From NCBI GenBank assembly GCA_029449235.1, contig JANATG010000011.1:92001-156000 (forward strand): a stretch of 64,000 nt of DNA, given 5' to 3'. This document shows, one piece after another, positions 33,335-43,865 of the stretch. Position 1 is the stretch's first letter; every line of letters begins with the position of its first letter. The translations under genes and the position numbers were made by a program. Origin of the DNA: Linnemannia schmuckeri. Lineage: Eukaryota; Mortierellomycota; Mortierellomycetes; Mortierellales; Mortierellaceae. The notes beneath the pieces were generated by a model that was given only the letters and a program-made list of their open reading frames with translations, did not search any database and had not been told where the DNA came from.

Positions 33335-34927
33335 ATGACAACGATTCTTGATCTCCCGGATGAGATTCATCTGCAGATCGGAGCACACCTGAACAACAAA
33401 GCCTACTATTCTCTCATCCGCGTCTGTCATTCCTTGTACTCCTCTTACATGCCCTGTCTATGGGCTGACGTGGATCTCCAGCACTTCAAGGGCAATATCA
33501 TCCCCGTAGCAGTTGTTCACACCAATGCCAGCCGCATTGAGGCTACTACCTACTCTGCGAACCTAACAGAGGAGTACTATGCTCTCACATACCCTCGATT
33601 ACGCACGCTGCGGATGATGACCTTTTACACGGACGAAAACAGGCCACATTACCTGCAAGTCTCTCCGGCCCAGAAGATCCAGTTCATTCGACACCATCCC
33701 TTTGTCAGGACGTTGGCCTACCAGCACAGGGATACCGTACCAAAGGAGTTCTGGGAGGTTATAGGGACAGAGTGGACACACCTCGAGACGTTGCACTTTT
33801 CGGGAGTTATCAATGCAGACGCAATGGACGCGTTTTGGAGGGTTTGTGATCGGGTCCAGGACCTCCGCCTCATGAGTGTGAACCTTCTCCCAGAAAGCGT
33901 TCCCATTCTGTCGACACTGTCCTTTCGGCGACTTCAAAAGTTGATGGTCACAAAATTCAATTGGAGGATCCCCCATCGAAAATGGCCCTTGCATTTGCTC
34001 AAGCAGATCAAGAGATCGCCAAGTCTAAGGTACTTGGCATGGAATGTGTCGGATATCCCATTTCCTTTTCGACTGTTCCAGGAAACGCTCGTGGAGGAGG
34101 GATGCTGGCCGGAATTGTGTGCGCTTAGTATTCGTACCCCTACATTCATTGACCAGGATTGGACTACAATCCTTAGGACGCTTCCATCCCGAAGATTGAC
34201 GGAATGTGGATGGTTGGGCGGCGGCACATTTGGATCCTTGACATACAACTGTCTACGGGAGATGTATTTTGGGCACCTGCAGGAGCTAAGGGTTAGGCGA
34301 TGCAATGGGGTCACCAGCGTCATGGTTCAGGAACTGTTGACGAAGTGTATCCATCTGGTCCATTTCACGGCGTCCTACATCTATGTTCGAGACATTGCCA
34401 CCGCACCAAAGCCCTGGGGTTGCTCGAGGATGGAAAATCTGGCGGTCTATATCGTCAAGGACCCTGAGGATGAGGCAGCATGGGAGGGCAGAGTGTTTGA
34501 GCAGATTTCGAAGTTGCGGCGACTTTTGGTTCTGAATTTGAAACGGTATCAGGTTTTTAACATGGGCGATGATGATGACCGAGTCTTACCTCATTCAATG
34601 GAGACATTGGACCTTCGACTCGGCTGTTCTTCCATACCAAGGGATTCCAGTAACATTGGTGGTGATGGGGCACGAGTTGGAAGAAGAGGCAACGGCAACA
34701 GTTGCAAAGGAGCTGATATTAGTTGTTGGTCAAGTCTGGTTCAATTGCAAGAGGTGTCGTTTGACGGTGACCGGCAGACGATTGGGATGGAGGAGGCATT
34801 GTGGATGACTGAGCATTGGAGGGATCTGTGGTGTATTTGTGGCGGGTTTGGTGGTGTTTCGGGCGATGACAAGGATAAGCTGGATGGGTTGTTTGCAGAT
34901 AAGGTGATAACTTACATTTGTAAATAA
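33335..34927 (+). CDS. F-box/LRR array member 6 (intact)
   Basis: Single exon, 530 residues, starting MTTILDLPDEIHLQIGAHL. F-box at ~4-45, with the conserved LTEEYYALTYPRLRTL block and KEFWEVIGTEW intact. The LRR region has SPSLRYLAWNVSDIPFPFR, GCWPELCALSI, TILRTLPSRRL and MYFGHLQELRVRRCNGVTSVMVQELL. The linker is Gly/Asn/Arg-rich (DSSNIGGDGARVGRRGNGNS). The terminal module is ISCWSSLVQL, GMEEALWMTEHW, then DKDKLDGLF. Putative SCF adaptor; substrate unknown. A perfect (TC)70 tract sits immediately upstream and could affect its expression. Confidence 0.88.
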   Translation: MTTILDLPDEIHLQIGAHLNNKAYYSLIRVCHSLYSSYMPCLWADVDLQHFKGNIIPVAVVHTNASRIEATTYSANLTEEYYALTYPRLRTLRMMTFYTDENRPHYLQVSPAQKIQFIRHHPFVRTLAYQHRDTVPKEFWEVIGTEWTHLETLHFSGVINADAMDAFWRVCDRVQDLRLMSVNLLPESVPILSTLSFRRLQKLMVTKFNWRIPHRKWPLHLLKQIKRSPSLRYLAWNVSDIPFPFRLFQETLVEEGCWPELCALSIRTPTFIDQDWTTILRTLPSRRLTECGWLGGGTFGSLTYNCLREMYFGHLQELRVRRCNGVTSVMVQELLTKCIHLVHFTASYIYVRDIATAPKPWGCSRMENLAVYIVKDPEDEAAWEGRVFEQISKLRRLLVLNLKRYQVFNMGDDDDRVLPHSMETLDLRLGCSSIPRDSSNIGGDGARVGRRGNGNSCKGADISCWSSLVQLQEVSFDGDRQTIGMEEALWMTEHWRDLWCICGGFGGVSGDDKDKLDGLFADKVITYICK

Positions 34928-35080
34928 ATATTATCCAAGAAGGGACTTTTCTAATTTTTATCTCACTTTCCCTTTTCTTCTCCCTCTCTCTCGTTTTCTC
35001 ATTCGCACCCAGTTCACTCCCACAGCCCTGCCATTCAACCTCCTTTCGACTCTCATTCATTCCTACACCCACCGTTCACA

Positions 35081-36781
35081 ATGATGTCGTTTCTCGATCT
35101 TCCGGACGAGATCCACTTACCCATCATAAAATATCTCGTTACCAAGTCCATCTAGTCCTTCCTCCGCACTTGTTACTCCCTCTACTTGTTGTACATCCCC
35201 TTCCTCTGGGCCAATGTGACTCTCGCGTCTTACCAAGACGAAACCATCGACATCAACCTTGTCCAGGCCAACGCTCACCTCATCGAAGTCGCCACTTTCT
35301 CACCGAGCGTGACAGAGTAGTACTATACTACCAACAACCATCAACTGCATACAATCCGGATGGTCACTTCTTACGCGGACGAAAAAATACCGTACGATCC
35401 GCAGGTCCTTTCGACCCAGAAGATTCATATTATTTGACACTATCCCTTTGTCAGGTCATTGACCTACAGGCACAAAGATACTGCGTCGAGAGAGTTCTAG
35501 GAGGTTGTTGGGACAGAGTGGACACAGTTGGAGGGGTTGGAGGTTTCAGGACTTGTCGAGGAGGATGCAATGGAAGGTCTGCAACCGGATTCAGGACCTT
35601 CACCTCATTGATGTACACATTCTTTCGGAGGAGAATATTCCCATCTTGTCGATCCTCTCCTTCCAGCGACTTCAGCAATTATCTGTTGTAAATTCCCGTT
35701 GGAAGAGAAAATTCCCCCACCGAACATGGCCTTTGCAGCTGTTAGAGCAGGTCAAGAAGTCACCGGGTCTGAGGCACTTGACGTGGAATATGCAAAGTTT
35801 CCCGTTCCCTATCCGGATGGTCCAACAAGCGCTTGCGGAGGGAAAAAGTTACTGGCCGGTCTTGTGCGAACTCAACGTCGACATAGATGACTCGGGATGC
35901 AGCGATCAATATCTGGCTCAGACGCTCAGGTCGCTTCCATCACGGCGACTGACGCTCTTTGAATGGAAAATTGACGGCACTGTTGGACCCTTGACTTACG
36001 GCTGTCTGCGGGAGTTGTACTTTGTACACTTGCGAGAACTGAAGCTTGGGGAATGTAGGGAGATCACGAGCGCTATGGCCCAGGATTTGTTGACGGAGTG
36101 TTTCCATCTTGTCCGTCTCGATCTCCCTTACATTTATGTTCGGGATATTGTTATTGCGCTAAGGCCTTGGGGGTATTTGACGCTTGAGAAACTGACGATT
36201 TATCCCTTCGTCTGTCGCGAGTCACATATCCCACCCGCAAAAATTGGAAGCGAAAAAGCTTCCGGAACAGACGAAGGGATATCGCCAAGGAACCTGAGGA
36301 TAGGGCAGAGTGGGAGAGGAAGGTCTTTGAGCAGATTTCGAGGCTGTGACGACTTTTTTTTCTGGAGCTGAAGCAGGATCCGAATTACTACGGTGATGAA
36401 GACGAGGATGATAGAGTTCGACCCCATGCAATGGAGACTCTAGACGTCCGACTCAGCAGCTCTTCTAAGTCAAAGGAATCATCCTATGAGAGCGGTGCTG
36501 ACGAAACAGAAGGAGAAAGCAGAGGCAGAGGCATTGATGAAGGTGGGGCCGATATCAGATATTGGTCAAGTCTGGTGCAATCGAAAGAACTGGTCTTTGA
36601 CGGTGACCGGCAGTCAGTTGGTTTGGAAGAGGCGTTGTGGATGACTGAGCATTGGAAGAATTTGGAGTATATCGAAGGTGCCTTCAGGGGAGTTGGGGGT
36701 GGAAATGTCGACAAGCTGAAGACGTTGTTTGCCGAGAAGGATGTCATTTACTACGACAACGTGTTGAGTGTGAGTGAATAG
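35081..36781 (+). pseudogene. F-box/LRR array member 7, broken by stops and a 75-bp insertion
   Basis: Begins MMSFLDLPDEIHLPI but has TAG after NLVTKSI-type sequence (TCCATCTAG near 35155), TAG in the EEYY block (near 35320), TGA at about 35437 and TAG at 35498-35500 in place of the EFWEVV Trp. From about 35570 to 36203 it is open and clearly family (LQDLHLIDVHIL ... TLRSLPSRRLTLFEW ... PYIYVRDIVIALRPWG). A small inverted-repeat insertion at 36204-36278 shifts the frame; the true frame (AKEPEDRAEWERKVFEQIS) then continues to the intact terminal module ending at 36781. Confidence 0.9.
36204..36278. mobile_element. 75-bp miniature inverted-repeat insertion
   Basis: CCCTTCGTCTGT (36204-36215) is the exact reverse complement of ACAGACGAAGGG (36267-36278). 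An inner hairpin GGAAGC/GCTTCC lies near the right end. It interrupts a codon block that paralogues read as Tyr-Ile-Ala-Lys. The junctions read TATCCC and GGGATA, the same outer bases as the Tc1-type transposon at 60145-61605 (TATCCCTT ... AAGGGATA), which suggests a TA-targeting MITE moved by that superfamily. Confidence 0.75.
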
Positions 36782-36969
36782 AGACAATACTGTCTAGTCA
36801 ATTATGTCCGTCGTGTGTGCGTGTGTGTAGCTGCATGTTATTTTTTTTATTTTATTTTATTTTTTCGTACTGCGTTCTCCTTCTTTCCCTTTACCCTTTC
36901 ATTCGCTACACTCGTCCACTGCCATTGACGCTTCCCTCTCCTCTCATTCACCCACCCCCTTCTTTCTCC

Positions 36970-38498
36970 ATGAGTACGATTCTTAATCTCCCAGACAAGA
37001 TCCACCTTCTCATTGGAAAACACCTCCAGTCCAAGACTCTCTACTCCCTTATCCGCAGCTGCCACGCCCTCTACTCCTACATGCTTTGTCTCTGGATCGA
37101 CGTGACTGTCCATATCGAGGACAGCACCATCGACGCAGCCTACCTCCGCACCAATACCCATCCCGTCGAGGCTGTCACTTACTCCCCAAGCCTCACGGAA
37201 GAGTACCACACCATTGTCTTCCCTCGCTTACATACCCTGCGATTAGACGACTCTTATAGAGACGATGAGAAGCCACACCATCTCCAGGTACAACGGGTCC
37301 AGAGGATCCAATTCATTCAAAACCATCCCTATATCAAGATCTTGTCTTACCAGTACGAGGATTTCTTACCCAGAGAGTTCTGAGAGGTTGTTGAAACAGA
37401 GTGGGTGTCATTGGAGGAGTTAGAGGTTTCGGGACTTAGCGAAAAGGATGCACTAGATGCGTTTTGGAGAGTTTGTAAGCGGGTCAAGAGGCTCGGTCTA
37501 GCGGATGCGAGCCTTCCAGAAAGTATTCCTATATTGTCGACGCTTTCCTTCCAACGACTCCAAAACTTGACGCTTTCAAGATTCCATTCGCCAAACGAGA
37601 GATCTTATCAAGCATGGCCCTTACAGCTGCTTGAGCAGGTCAAGAATTCTTCAGACCTGAGACGCTTGACGTGGAACTCAAACGATATCCCGTTTCCTGT
37701 TCAGAAGTTCCAGGAAACGCTTGCGGAGGAGGTTGTTGGCCGGAACTGTGTAGCCTTGGCATTTTTGACCCGAAATGCACCGACAAAGATATGGCCACAA
37801 TCCTCAGGACGCTTCCATCGCGCAAGTTGATCGGTCTTGATCGTGCAGGTGAGGGACAGTTTGGCCCAATGACATTCAGCTGTCTGCGGGAGATGTATTT
37901 TGGACATCTGCAGGAGCTGAAGATTGAGCAGTGTGTAGGGGTTAGCAGCGCCATGGTTCAGGAGATTATGATGGAGTGTGCACATCTGATCATTCTCGAG
38001 GCGCCGTATGTCTTTATCCGGGATATTGTCACGGCACCAAAACCCTGGAGCTGTTTGAAGCTCAAGGAGATGACAGTCTATATCGCCAAGCAAGAGGATG
38101 ATGAGGTAGGGTGGGATGGTTTGGTGTTTGAGCAGATCTCCAAGCTGCGACGTCTTCGATCTCTGGACTTACAACGGAACCCACGCTACTCAAGTAAAAG
38201 AATCCGTCCTGAGACTGTCATGGATCTAGAAACATTGGACTTACGCCTGCCGGGCTTCTGTAACAGTGGCAGCAGCAGCGACGGCGGTGGTTGTGATATT
38301 AGATGCTGGTCGAATCTGGTGCAGCTGGGATCGTTTTGTTTCGACGGTGATCGACAGGTGCTTGGGATGAAGGAGGCATTGTGGATGGTTGAGCATTGGA
38401 GAGACTTGACGACTATCTGGGGCGAGTTTGAGGCTGTTGAAGGCAATGATGTCGACAAGCTGGATACGCTGTTCAAGAAAAAGGGTGTCAATCTCTAG
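36970..38498 (+). pseudogene. F-box/LRR array member 8, broken chimera
   Basis: The start MSTILNLPDKIHLLIGKHL and the F-box look sound. TGA at 37381-37383 replaces the Trp of EFWEVV, and the second part is open from there to about 37730. At 37704 the sequence becomes almost identical to member 3 and stays so to 38464; inside this tract one G is missing near 37735 relative to member 3, shifting the frame. Beyond 38464 it returns to its own sequence and ends NL at 38496-38498. So the N-terminal half is native and the C-terminal half was copied in from member 3. Confidence 0.9.
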
Positions 38499-38921
38499 AA
38501 GCACTAAAAGTACATAAATCCGAGACTGATTAGCTGCTTTGCCCAGTTACGCCGCTGTTGCTGTTTGTACTTGGACCTCATTGACTGTGGATGATATGCT
38601 TTGGGTGACACCCTTCTGCTGAATCGGAAATCAAAACATAAAAAGCTCCGCCTTTTCAAACGTTATTTTATCCCTTTTTCTTTTTCACATCCCTTGCATG
38701 AACAGACTCAGTCCTTGGACGATATCTCCAACAGCATTACACAAAACTATTGCACATTAAGTCCACGGACACAAACCACCAATAAAAGACGAAACTCCCA
38801 AAATCTTATCCACCTCAAACTCTTTTTCCTTGTTTACTCTCCTTCTCCTTCCCCTTCTCTTCCATTCATGTTTCCCTCCCCTGTCATTCATCGCCCAACT
38901 CACAACCCCTCTTCTTCCTCC

Positions 38922-40490
38922 ATGACGACGATTCTTGATCTCCCCGACGAAATCTACCCACTCATCGGAAAACACCTCTCGTCCAAGTCCATCTATTCTT
39001 GCATCCGTGTCTGTCGCTCATTCTACTCGACCTTCATCCCTTATCTCTGGTCAAATCCGACTGTACAGCCCTACGAAGGCAGAACCATCGACGCTATCTT
39101 TCTTCGCTCCAATGCCCACCGCATTAAGAGCATCGTCTACTCCCCAAACCTGACAGAGGACTACTACGCGATTACCTTTCCTCGTCTACACACCCTACGA
39201 TTGGAATCTTTTTTCACGGACGAGGACGAACCTCAATACCTGGAAGTCCCGTTGGCGCAGAAGGTCGACTTTTTGAGGCGTCATCCGTTCGTTAAGAGAT
39301 TGTCCTACCATCATAAGGATACTTTGCCTAGAGAGTTCTGGGAGATTATCAGAACAGAGTGGACAGCACTGGAGAAGCTGGAGTTTTCGGGATTTGTCGA
39401 AGCGGATGATTTGGATGTGTTTTGGGCGGTCTGTGAGCGAGTCCATACACTCTATCTAAGTAACGTCAACGTACGTTTTCTTCCAAAGAACGTCTTCACT
39501 CCTGTTTTTCCGGTGACGCTTTCTTTTCAACGACTTGAGAGATTGACGGTCTTGAGGTACCTGTGGCAAAACAACTCCCCTCGTCAGTCTTGGCTGTTAG
39601 AATTGCTTGAGAAGGTCAGGACGGCAGAAAGACTGAAACGCCTGTATTGGAGTGTAGAAGATATCTGGTTTCCTGCACGAACGATTCGGGAGATGCTTAC
39701 GGAGGGTTGCTGGCCAGAACTGTGTGAGCTCGAATTCAATGATGGTACAGTTACCGACCAAGATTTGGCTGCGATCCTCAGGTCGTTTCCATCACGGCGA
39801 CTAACATTCCTTTCCCCCGGAGGTCGCGTCACATTTGGTCCGTTGACGTACAGCTGTCTACAGGAGATGTACTTTGGTCACTTGCGGGTGCTGAGGATTG
39901 AACACTGTTTGAGGGTCACGAGTACTATGACCCAGGAGATCCTGACGAAGTGTGTCCACCTTGTTGATTTCAGCGCCCCCTACATCTATGTTCGGGACGT
40001 TGTTGGGACGCCAAAGCCCTGGGGTTGCTCAAAGCTTGAGAATCTGAAAATCTTTGTCGCCAAGCTGCCGGATGATGAGGCGGAATGGGAGGGTCGATTG
40101 TTTGAACAGATCTCCAAACTGCGACAACTTTTGATCCTGAATTTGGAGCCCTACCCGTTAAGCGCAGACAGTGAGAGTTCGGATTTAAAGACACTGGACT
40201 TTCGACTGTTGCCTTCTCCCTCGTCTAGTCCGGAGAACTCGAGAGATGATGATGAAGGTGGTGATAAGAGGAGACATGAGGGTATCAGAAGTTGGTCAAG
40301 TCTGGTGCAGCTGCAACAGTTCGCATTTGACGAAGATCGACAGCGACTTGGGTTGGAGGAGGCATTGTGGATGGTTCAGCATTGGCAGGATCTGGTGGCT
40401 GTCCATGGTAGCTTCAAGGCTGCTGAGGGTGATGACGGTGACAAGTTGAAGCGGCTGTTCGATGAGAGAGGCGTTGAACACTACACTTAG
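38922..40490 (+). CDS. F-box/LRR array member 9 (intact)
   Basis: Single exon, 522 residues from the conserved start MTTILDLPDEIYPLI. An upstream in-frame ATG at 38601 would add about 107 low-complexity residues and is less likely. F-box at ~4-45, intact EFWEIIRTEW, LRRs (LSFQRLERLTVLRYLW, GCWPELCELEFNDG, ILRSFPSRRLTFL, MYFGHLRVLRIEHCLRVTSTMTQEIL). The linker is acidic and Ser-rich (SSPENSRDDDEGGDKRR). The module starts IRSWSSLVQL, with Ser for the usual Cys, and ends ERGVEHYT. It is the last plus-strand member of this block and converges on the next gene with a 135-bp gap. Confidence 0.88.
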   Translation: MTTILDLPDEIYPLIGKHLSSKSIYSCIRVCRSFYSTFIPYLWSNPTVQPYEGRTIDAIFLRSNAHRIKSIVYSPNLTEDYYAITFPRLHTLRLESFFTDEDEPQYLEVPLAQKVDFLRRHPFVKRLSYHHKDTLPREFWEIIRTEWTALEKLEFSGFVEADDLDVFWAVCERVHTLYLSNVNVRFLPKNVFTPVFPVTLSFQRLERLTVLRYLWQNNSPRQSWLLELLEKVRTAERLKRLYWSVEDIWFPARTIREMLTEGCWPELCELEFNDGTVTDQDLAAILRSFPSRRLTFLSPGGRVTFGPLTYSCLQEMYFGHLRVLRIEHCLRVTSTMTQEILTKCVHLVDFSAPYIYVRDVVGTPKPWGCSKLENLKIFVAKLPDDEAEWEGRLFEQISKLRQLLILNLEPYPLSADSESSDLKTLDFRLLPSPSSSPENSRDDDEGGDKRRHEGIRSWSSLVQLQQFAFDEDRQRLGLEEALWMVQHWQDLVAVHGSFKAAEGDDGDKLKRLFDERGVEHYT

Positions 40491-40625
40491 TAAAATCGAT
40501 GAGCGTATATAAACCCAAAACCGGTTGAATTTATGATCGATAACCCCGCCGCGGGTTGTTTTAATGTAAAAAAGAAGCCACCAAGGCATGGCGTCACATT
40601 TCTTCATCCCACCCTCTCTTCCCTT

Positions 40626-43071
40626 TCACAGAACAACAGATACTGTTGTCTGCGACCTTAACTTGAAAACAACTCTACACTTGGTCACCGACGACGACAA
40701 AGATCCTCCATCTTCTCCCTCACCCATCGATGTCTCCCCCGACAAAACCTTCCGCCACTGAAAAATATCCTCCGTGCGGGGCAGCTCGTCTTCCCGAGCA
40801 GATCGGACCGTCAGCTTTTCCAAGTACACGAACCGATTCAGTACGAAAGACTTGAGACTGTCCAGAGACAAGCGCTTGTGTCCCAAACCTCCGTACACCA
40901 GTCTGAGCTTGCGCAGACATGACAATTTACCCTCTTCTCCATGTGACTTAGTCATAACCGGCGTGTTTGAAGCCTGCTCATCCTTGCATACGTCCTGGGG
41001 AAAGGGGAAATCCGGCTCTCGTCCAAAGCCTTGGAAAAGTTTTGACAGTGCAACTCCATCGACATATCGATCAAGCTTTAGAACCTCTAGAACAGGCAGT
41101 TGGTGCAAGATCGAGTTCAGTGTCATGATCTCGTCCTTTAGCAGAGGGCTCTCCTGTCCTCCAAGGTTGAGCTCCCGCAGCGTCTTTGCAAATGGGAACA
41201 ATGTCATCGAAAGCTTCCGCTAATTTGCGAGTACAAACAAATGACAGTGAAAATGTCAGCATAATTATCATTTTCCTTTTTTTTGTGAGAAGTTCATGTA
41301 CGAAACTGGCGCTTCTTTGGTCAAGGGCGAAGAGTGAAAGGACAAGACTTACGTTCTGCATGTAGACATACTCGAGATGGCGGAAGGCCGGGGCATTGTA
41401 GAACCTCTCGATCACGTCCATGTTGTGTGGTGGAGATGCATATGTCTGAATAGCGAGCCGTTTAATCCGGTTCCTGACCTTTGACATATCTGCTGTTGCC
41501 GTACTCGCATTCGTGCTTGTATTGATACTCGCACACGCACTTGCACTCGTGTTCACACCAGCATCACCTTCACTCGCATTCGCACCCGCATTTGCACTCG
41601 ACTCTGCAGACACACCAGCGCCAGCACTCGTGCTCACATCAGCGCCAGCACTCGTGCTCACATCAGCGCTTGCAGTCGCACTCGACTCTGCAGCCACAAT
41701 CAAAGGAAGAACTGAAGAACTAGACGCGCCGACCAGCTCATTAACCTCAACTCCAGAACAAAACGCCGCCACTTCCAAAATCCCATCCCTCGAATCCGGC
41801 AAAATATCCGTCCCGACACAGGTCAAATAGGGCCGATCCTTGACGATGCCCAGAATCTTGTCACGGGCGCTCTGGTATTTGACCCAGATATTCAGTCTGC
41901 GAAGTCGGATGAATGGAACATCTGAAGCGTGGGCGACATCTGAGTTTGTTCCGATCTGGGAGGTACGGACACCTGCAAGCGTCCTGTACCAGTTTCCAGG
42001 GCACGAACACAACTCCAATTCTTGTAGGCTGGGAAATAACCTGTCCAGGGCACGGAGACTGAGTGATTCGAGAGGGCATCCTGTCAGCGTGAGCGACTTC
42101 ATACGCGGGAATGAGGGCTCTTCTAATGCATCGGCAGAGTGAGACGGCGGTGCTGTAGGTAGAGGCAAAAGGGCTGTTGTTGTTGCTGCTGCTACAGTCT
42201 GAGGCGGTACTGGTCCTCCAATCGGTGGTGGAGGTGGAGGAGGAGGTGGAGGAGTTGCTACACCTGCTGTTGTTAGTGACGGTCGAGCAGGATGGTTGAC
42301 CTGGAGCGAGATGCATGCGAGTTCCAGGGACATAAGCGCCGGCCAGACCTGTACAAGCTCGCTCAGGACAGAAATATTCATGGCCATCACCTTGGGAACG
42401 CCAAGCTCGATAGCCAGCGACTTTAAGCCGCCACCGGTATCATCTTGTTGTCGAGAGGATCCTTGAGTATTCCTCTCTACTGCTGCTGCGGCACCTTGAC
42501 GAGCTCTTCCGACTCTGATAAGCATCATGGGGAATGCAGTGGCGTCGGAGCTCGACTTGAAGGTGACGGACAAGTCCGTAAGGTTCGGCAGCCGAGTAAG
42601 CAACTCCTCCAGGACACCCAGTTCCTCACCCCAGTACGTGATCCGAAGCCGACGCAGAGGCACGGCACTGTGTTCGTAGACGGTCTCAAGCATAGCGTTC
42701 TGCGACAAGATGTCTTGGAAGCAGAACAAGTCCAGAGTCAATGCGTCGACGCGAGGTGCCAGTCTACGAAAGGCGTCCGGTAGGATAGGATTGGTGCCTG
42801 GCGGGCCATAAGGTGGGTCATGGAAGACACTTGCCAAGAGTGAAAGCGAAAGCTGGGGTTGGAAGATGTGGGAGAAGGTTTTGCTGACGAGTCCAAGTTT
42901 GAGCAGTTGGCTGGTATTGAGATATTGGGCGATGGCATTGACCAATTCGGGGATAGAGAAGACCTTCCAGAGTGACAAGCGGTATTGGGGCGGTGATTCT
43001 GTAGTGGTGGTGGTCAGAGTCAATGCTGATGCGAATTCCTGGGCCAGTGAGTTCGGAGTGTCTAGTCCCAT
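40626..43071 (-). CDS. LRR protein with F-box-like N-terminus, low-complexity insert
   Basis: Two exons on the minus strand (43071-41353 and 41219-40626) joined by a GT-AG intron without frame change, about 770 residues. Residues ~35-75 (FSIPELVNAIAQYLNTSQLLKLGLVSKTF) fit an F-box or F-box-like motif. LRR-type blocks follow (LRRLRITYWGEEL, LPNLTDLSVTF, FPSLQELELCSC, LRRLNIWVKY), then in exon 2 LRELNLGG and LRKLRLVYGG. Two low-complexity inserts interrupt: polyproline near residue 270 and an Ala/Ser/Thr-rich region around 41690-41500 built from short repeats. It is unrelated in detail to the array family. Likely another SCF-type receptor; function unknown. The frame is open upstream of the chosen ATG to 43200. 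Confidence 0.85.
41510..41690 (-). repeat. Degenerate minisatellite coding Ala/Ser/Thr repeats
   Basis: Variants of ACTCGTGCTCACATCAGCGCC recur, with near-perfect copies at about 41625-41670. On the coding strand they give repeats such as ADVSTSAG. In-frame repeat number is likely polymorphic. Confidence 0.7.
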
Positions 43072-43352
43072 CGTGATCGTCGCCTTTGTTGTATGAAGGA
43101 ATGTGTAATGACAAAAAAGTAAGAGAAGTGTGTGAATGAACAAAAAGTAACCAAGACAACAACGAAAACAAAGACAACAAAAAGGCTTTGCTGTCGTCAT
43201 TCATCTGCTTCTCCTCCACAGCCCTTTCTCCTTTGTCAACCCCCTTTTATTGTTGTATGTCATTTTGGTGTTCCCCCAAGTGTCGCTTTTGCGACTTTGC
43301 ATGGCCACACCCTCCTTTCCGGTGGCACGATCATGCATTTTAACGAAGTGAC

Positions 43353-43865
43353 TTACTTTGGTTTCTGTGCAGTCTCAATGGCGCGTATCCTGCAGGCCTC
43401 GATCGCGTTCTGGCGCCGAAGCTCTCGCTTACGTAGCTTCTTCTTGATCGCCCTGAACTCCTTGAGAGGGATGGACTTGGCCTTTGTCTTGTTGTCAGTA
43501 GACAGTATTGGCTGCGAGGACTTTTTGTTGTTATTGCTGTAGCTGGACAGATCCTGGTAGACTGTTGCTGCTGTCTCCTTTGAAGTCCGGTCTTCGACAG
43601 GGATGCTAGCTTCAGGCTCTGTGGGGTTGATTGGAGGCATTGAACCTTCCTGGCCCAGTCTATTGCTATCGACTGCAGTTGTATGAGCGTCGAGTGTCTC
43701 TGGCACGGAAGGGTCTGCAGCAGATGTCAAGTCTTTGCTGCGATGGAGGCATTCAGTCATTGTTGGCCGAGTTGATGAATAAGATCTACGAGCCTGCAGC
43801 CGGGAGTAAAAGCTGTGCACAGCAGCATTCGAGACAAGGCGTGGTGCGTTGCTCTCCTGTGCCAT
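43353..43865 (-). CDS. Hypothetical small basic protein, possibly first exon only
   Basis: An open frame of 170 residues with natural-looking codon use and no low-complexity bias at its start. The C-terminal 45 residues are strongly basic (FRAIKKKLRKRELRRQNAIEA), suggesting RNA or DNA binding or a coiled coil. The stop overlaps a good splice donor (AAA then GTAAGT), so the real protein may continue into a downstream exon that I could not identify. It sits divergent from nothing obvious and 282 bp upstream of the F-box-like LRR gene in the same orientation. I do not recognise the family. Confidence 0.5.
   Translation of the reverse strand: MAQESNAPRLVSNAAVHSFYSRLQARRSYSSTRPTMTECLHRSKDLTSAADPSVPETLDAHTTAVDSNRLGQEGSMPPINPTEPEASIPVEDRTSKETAATVYQDLSSYSNNNKKSSQPILSTDNKTKAKSIPLKEFRAIKKKLRKRELRRQNAIEACRIRAIETAQKPK

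Noticed and set aside
43071..43865. One gene joining the small basic ORF to the F-box-like LRR gene
   Set aside because: A donor exists at 43347, but no convincing acceptor and branch region was found before the LRR gene's ATG; kept as two genes.
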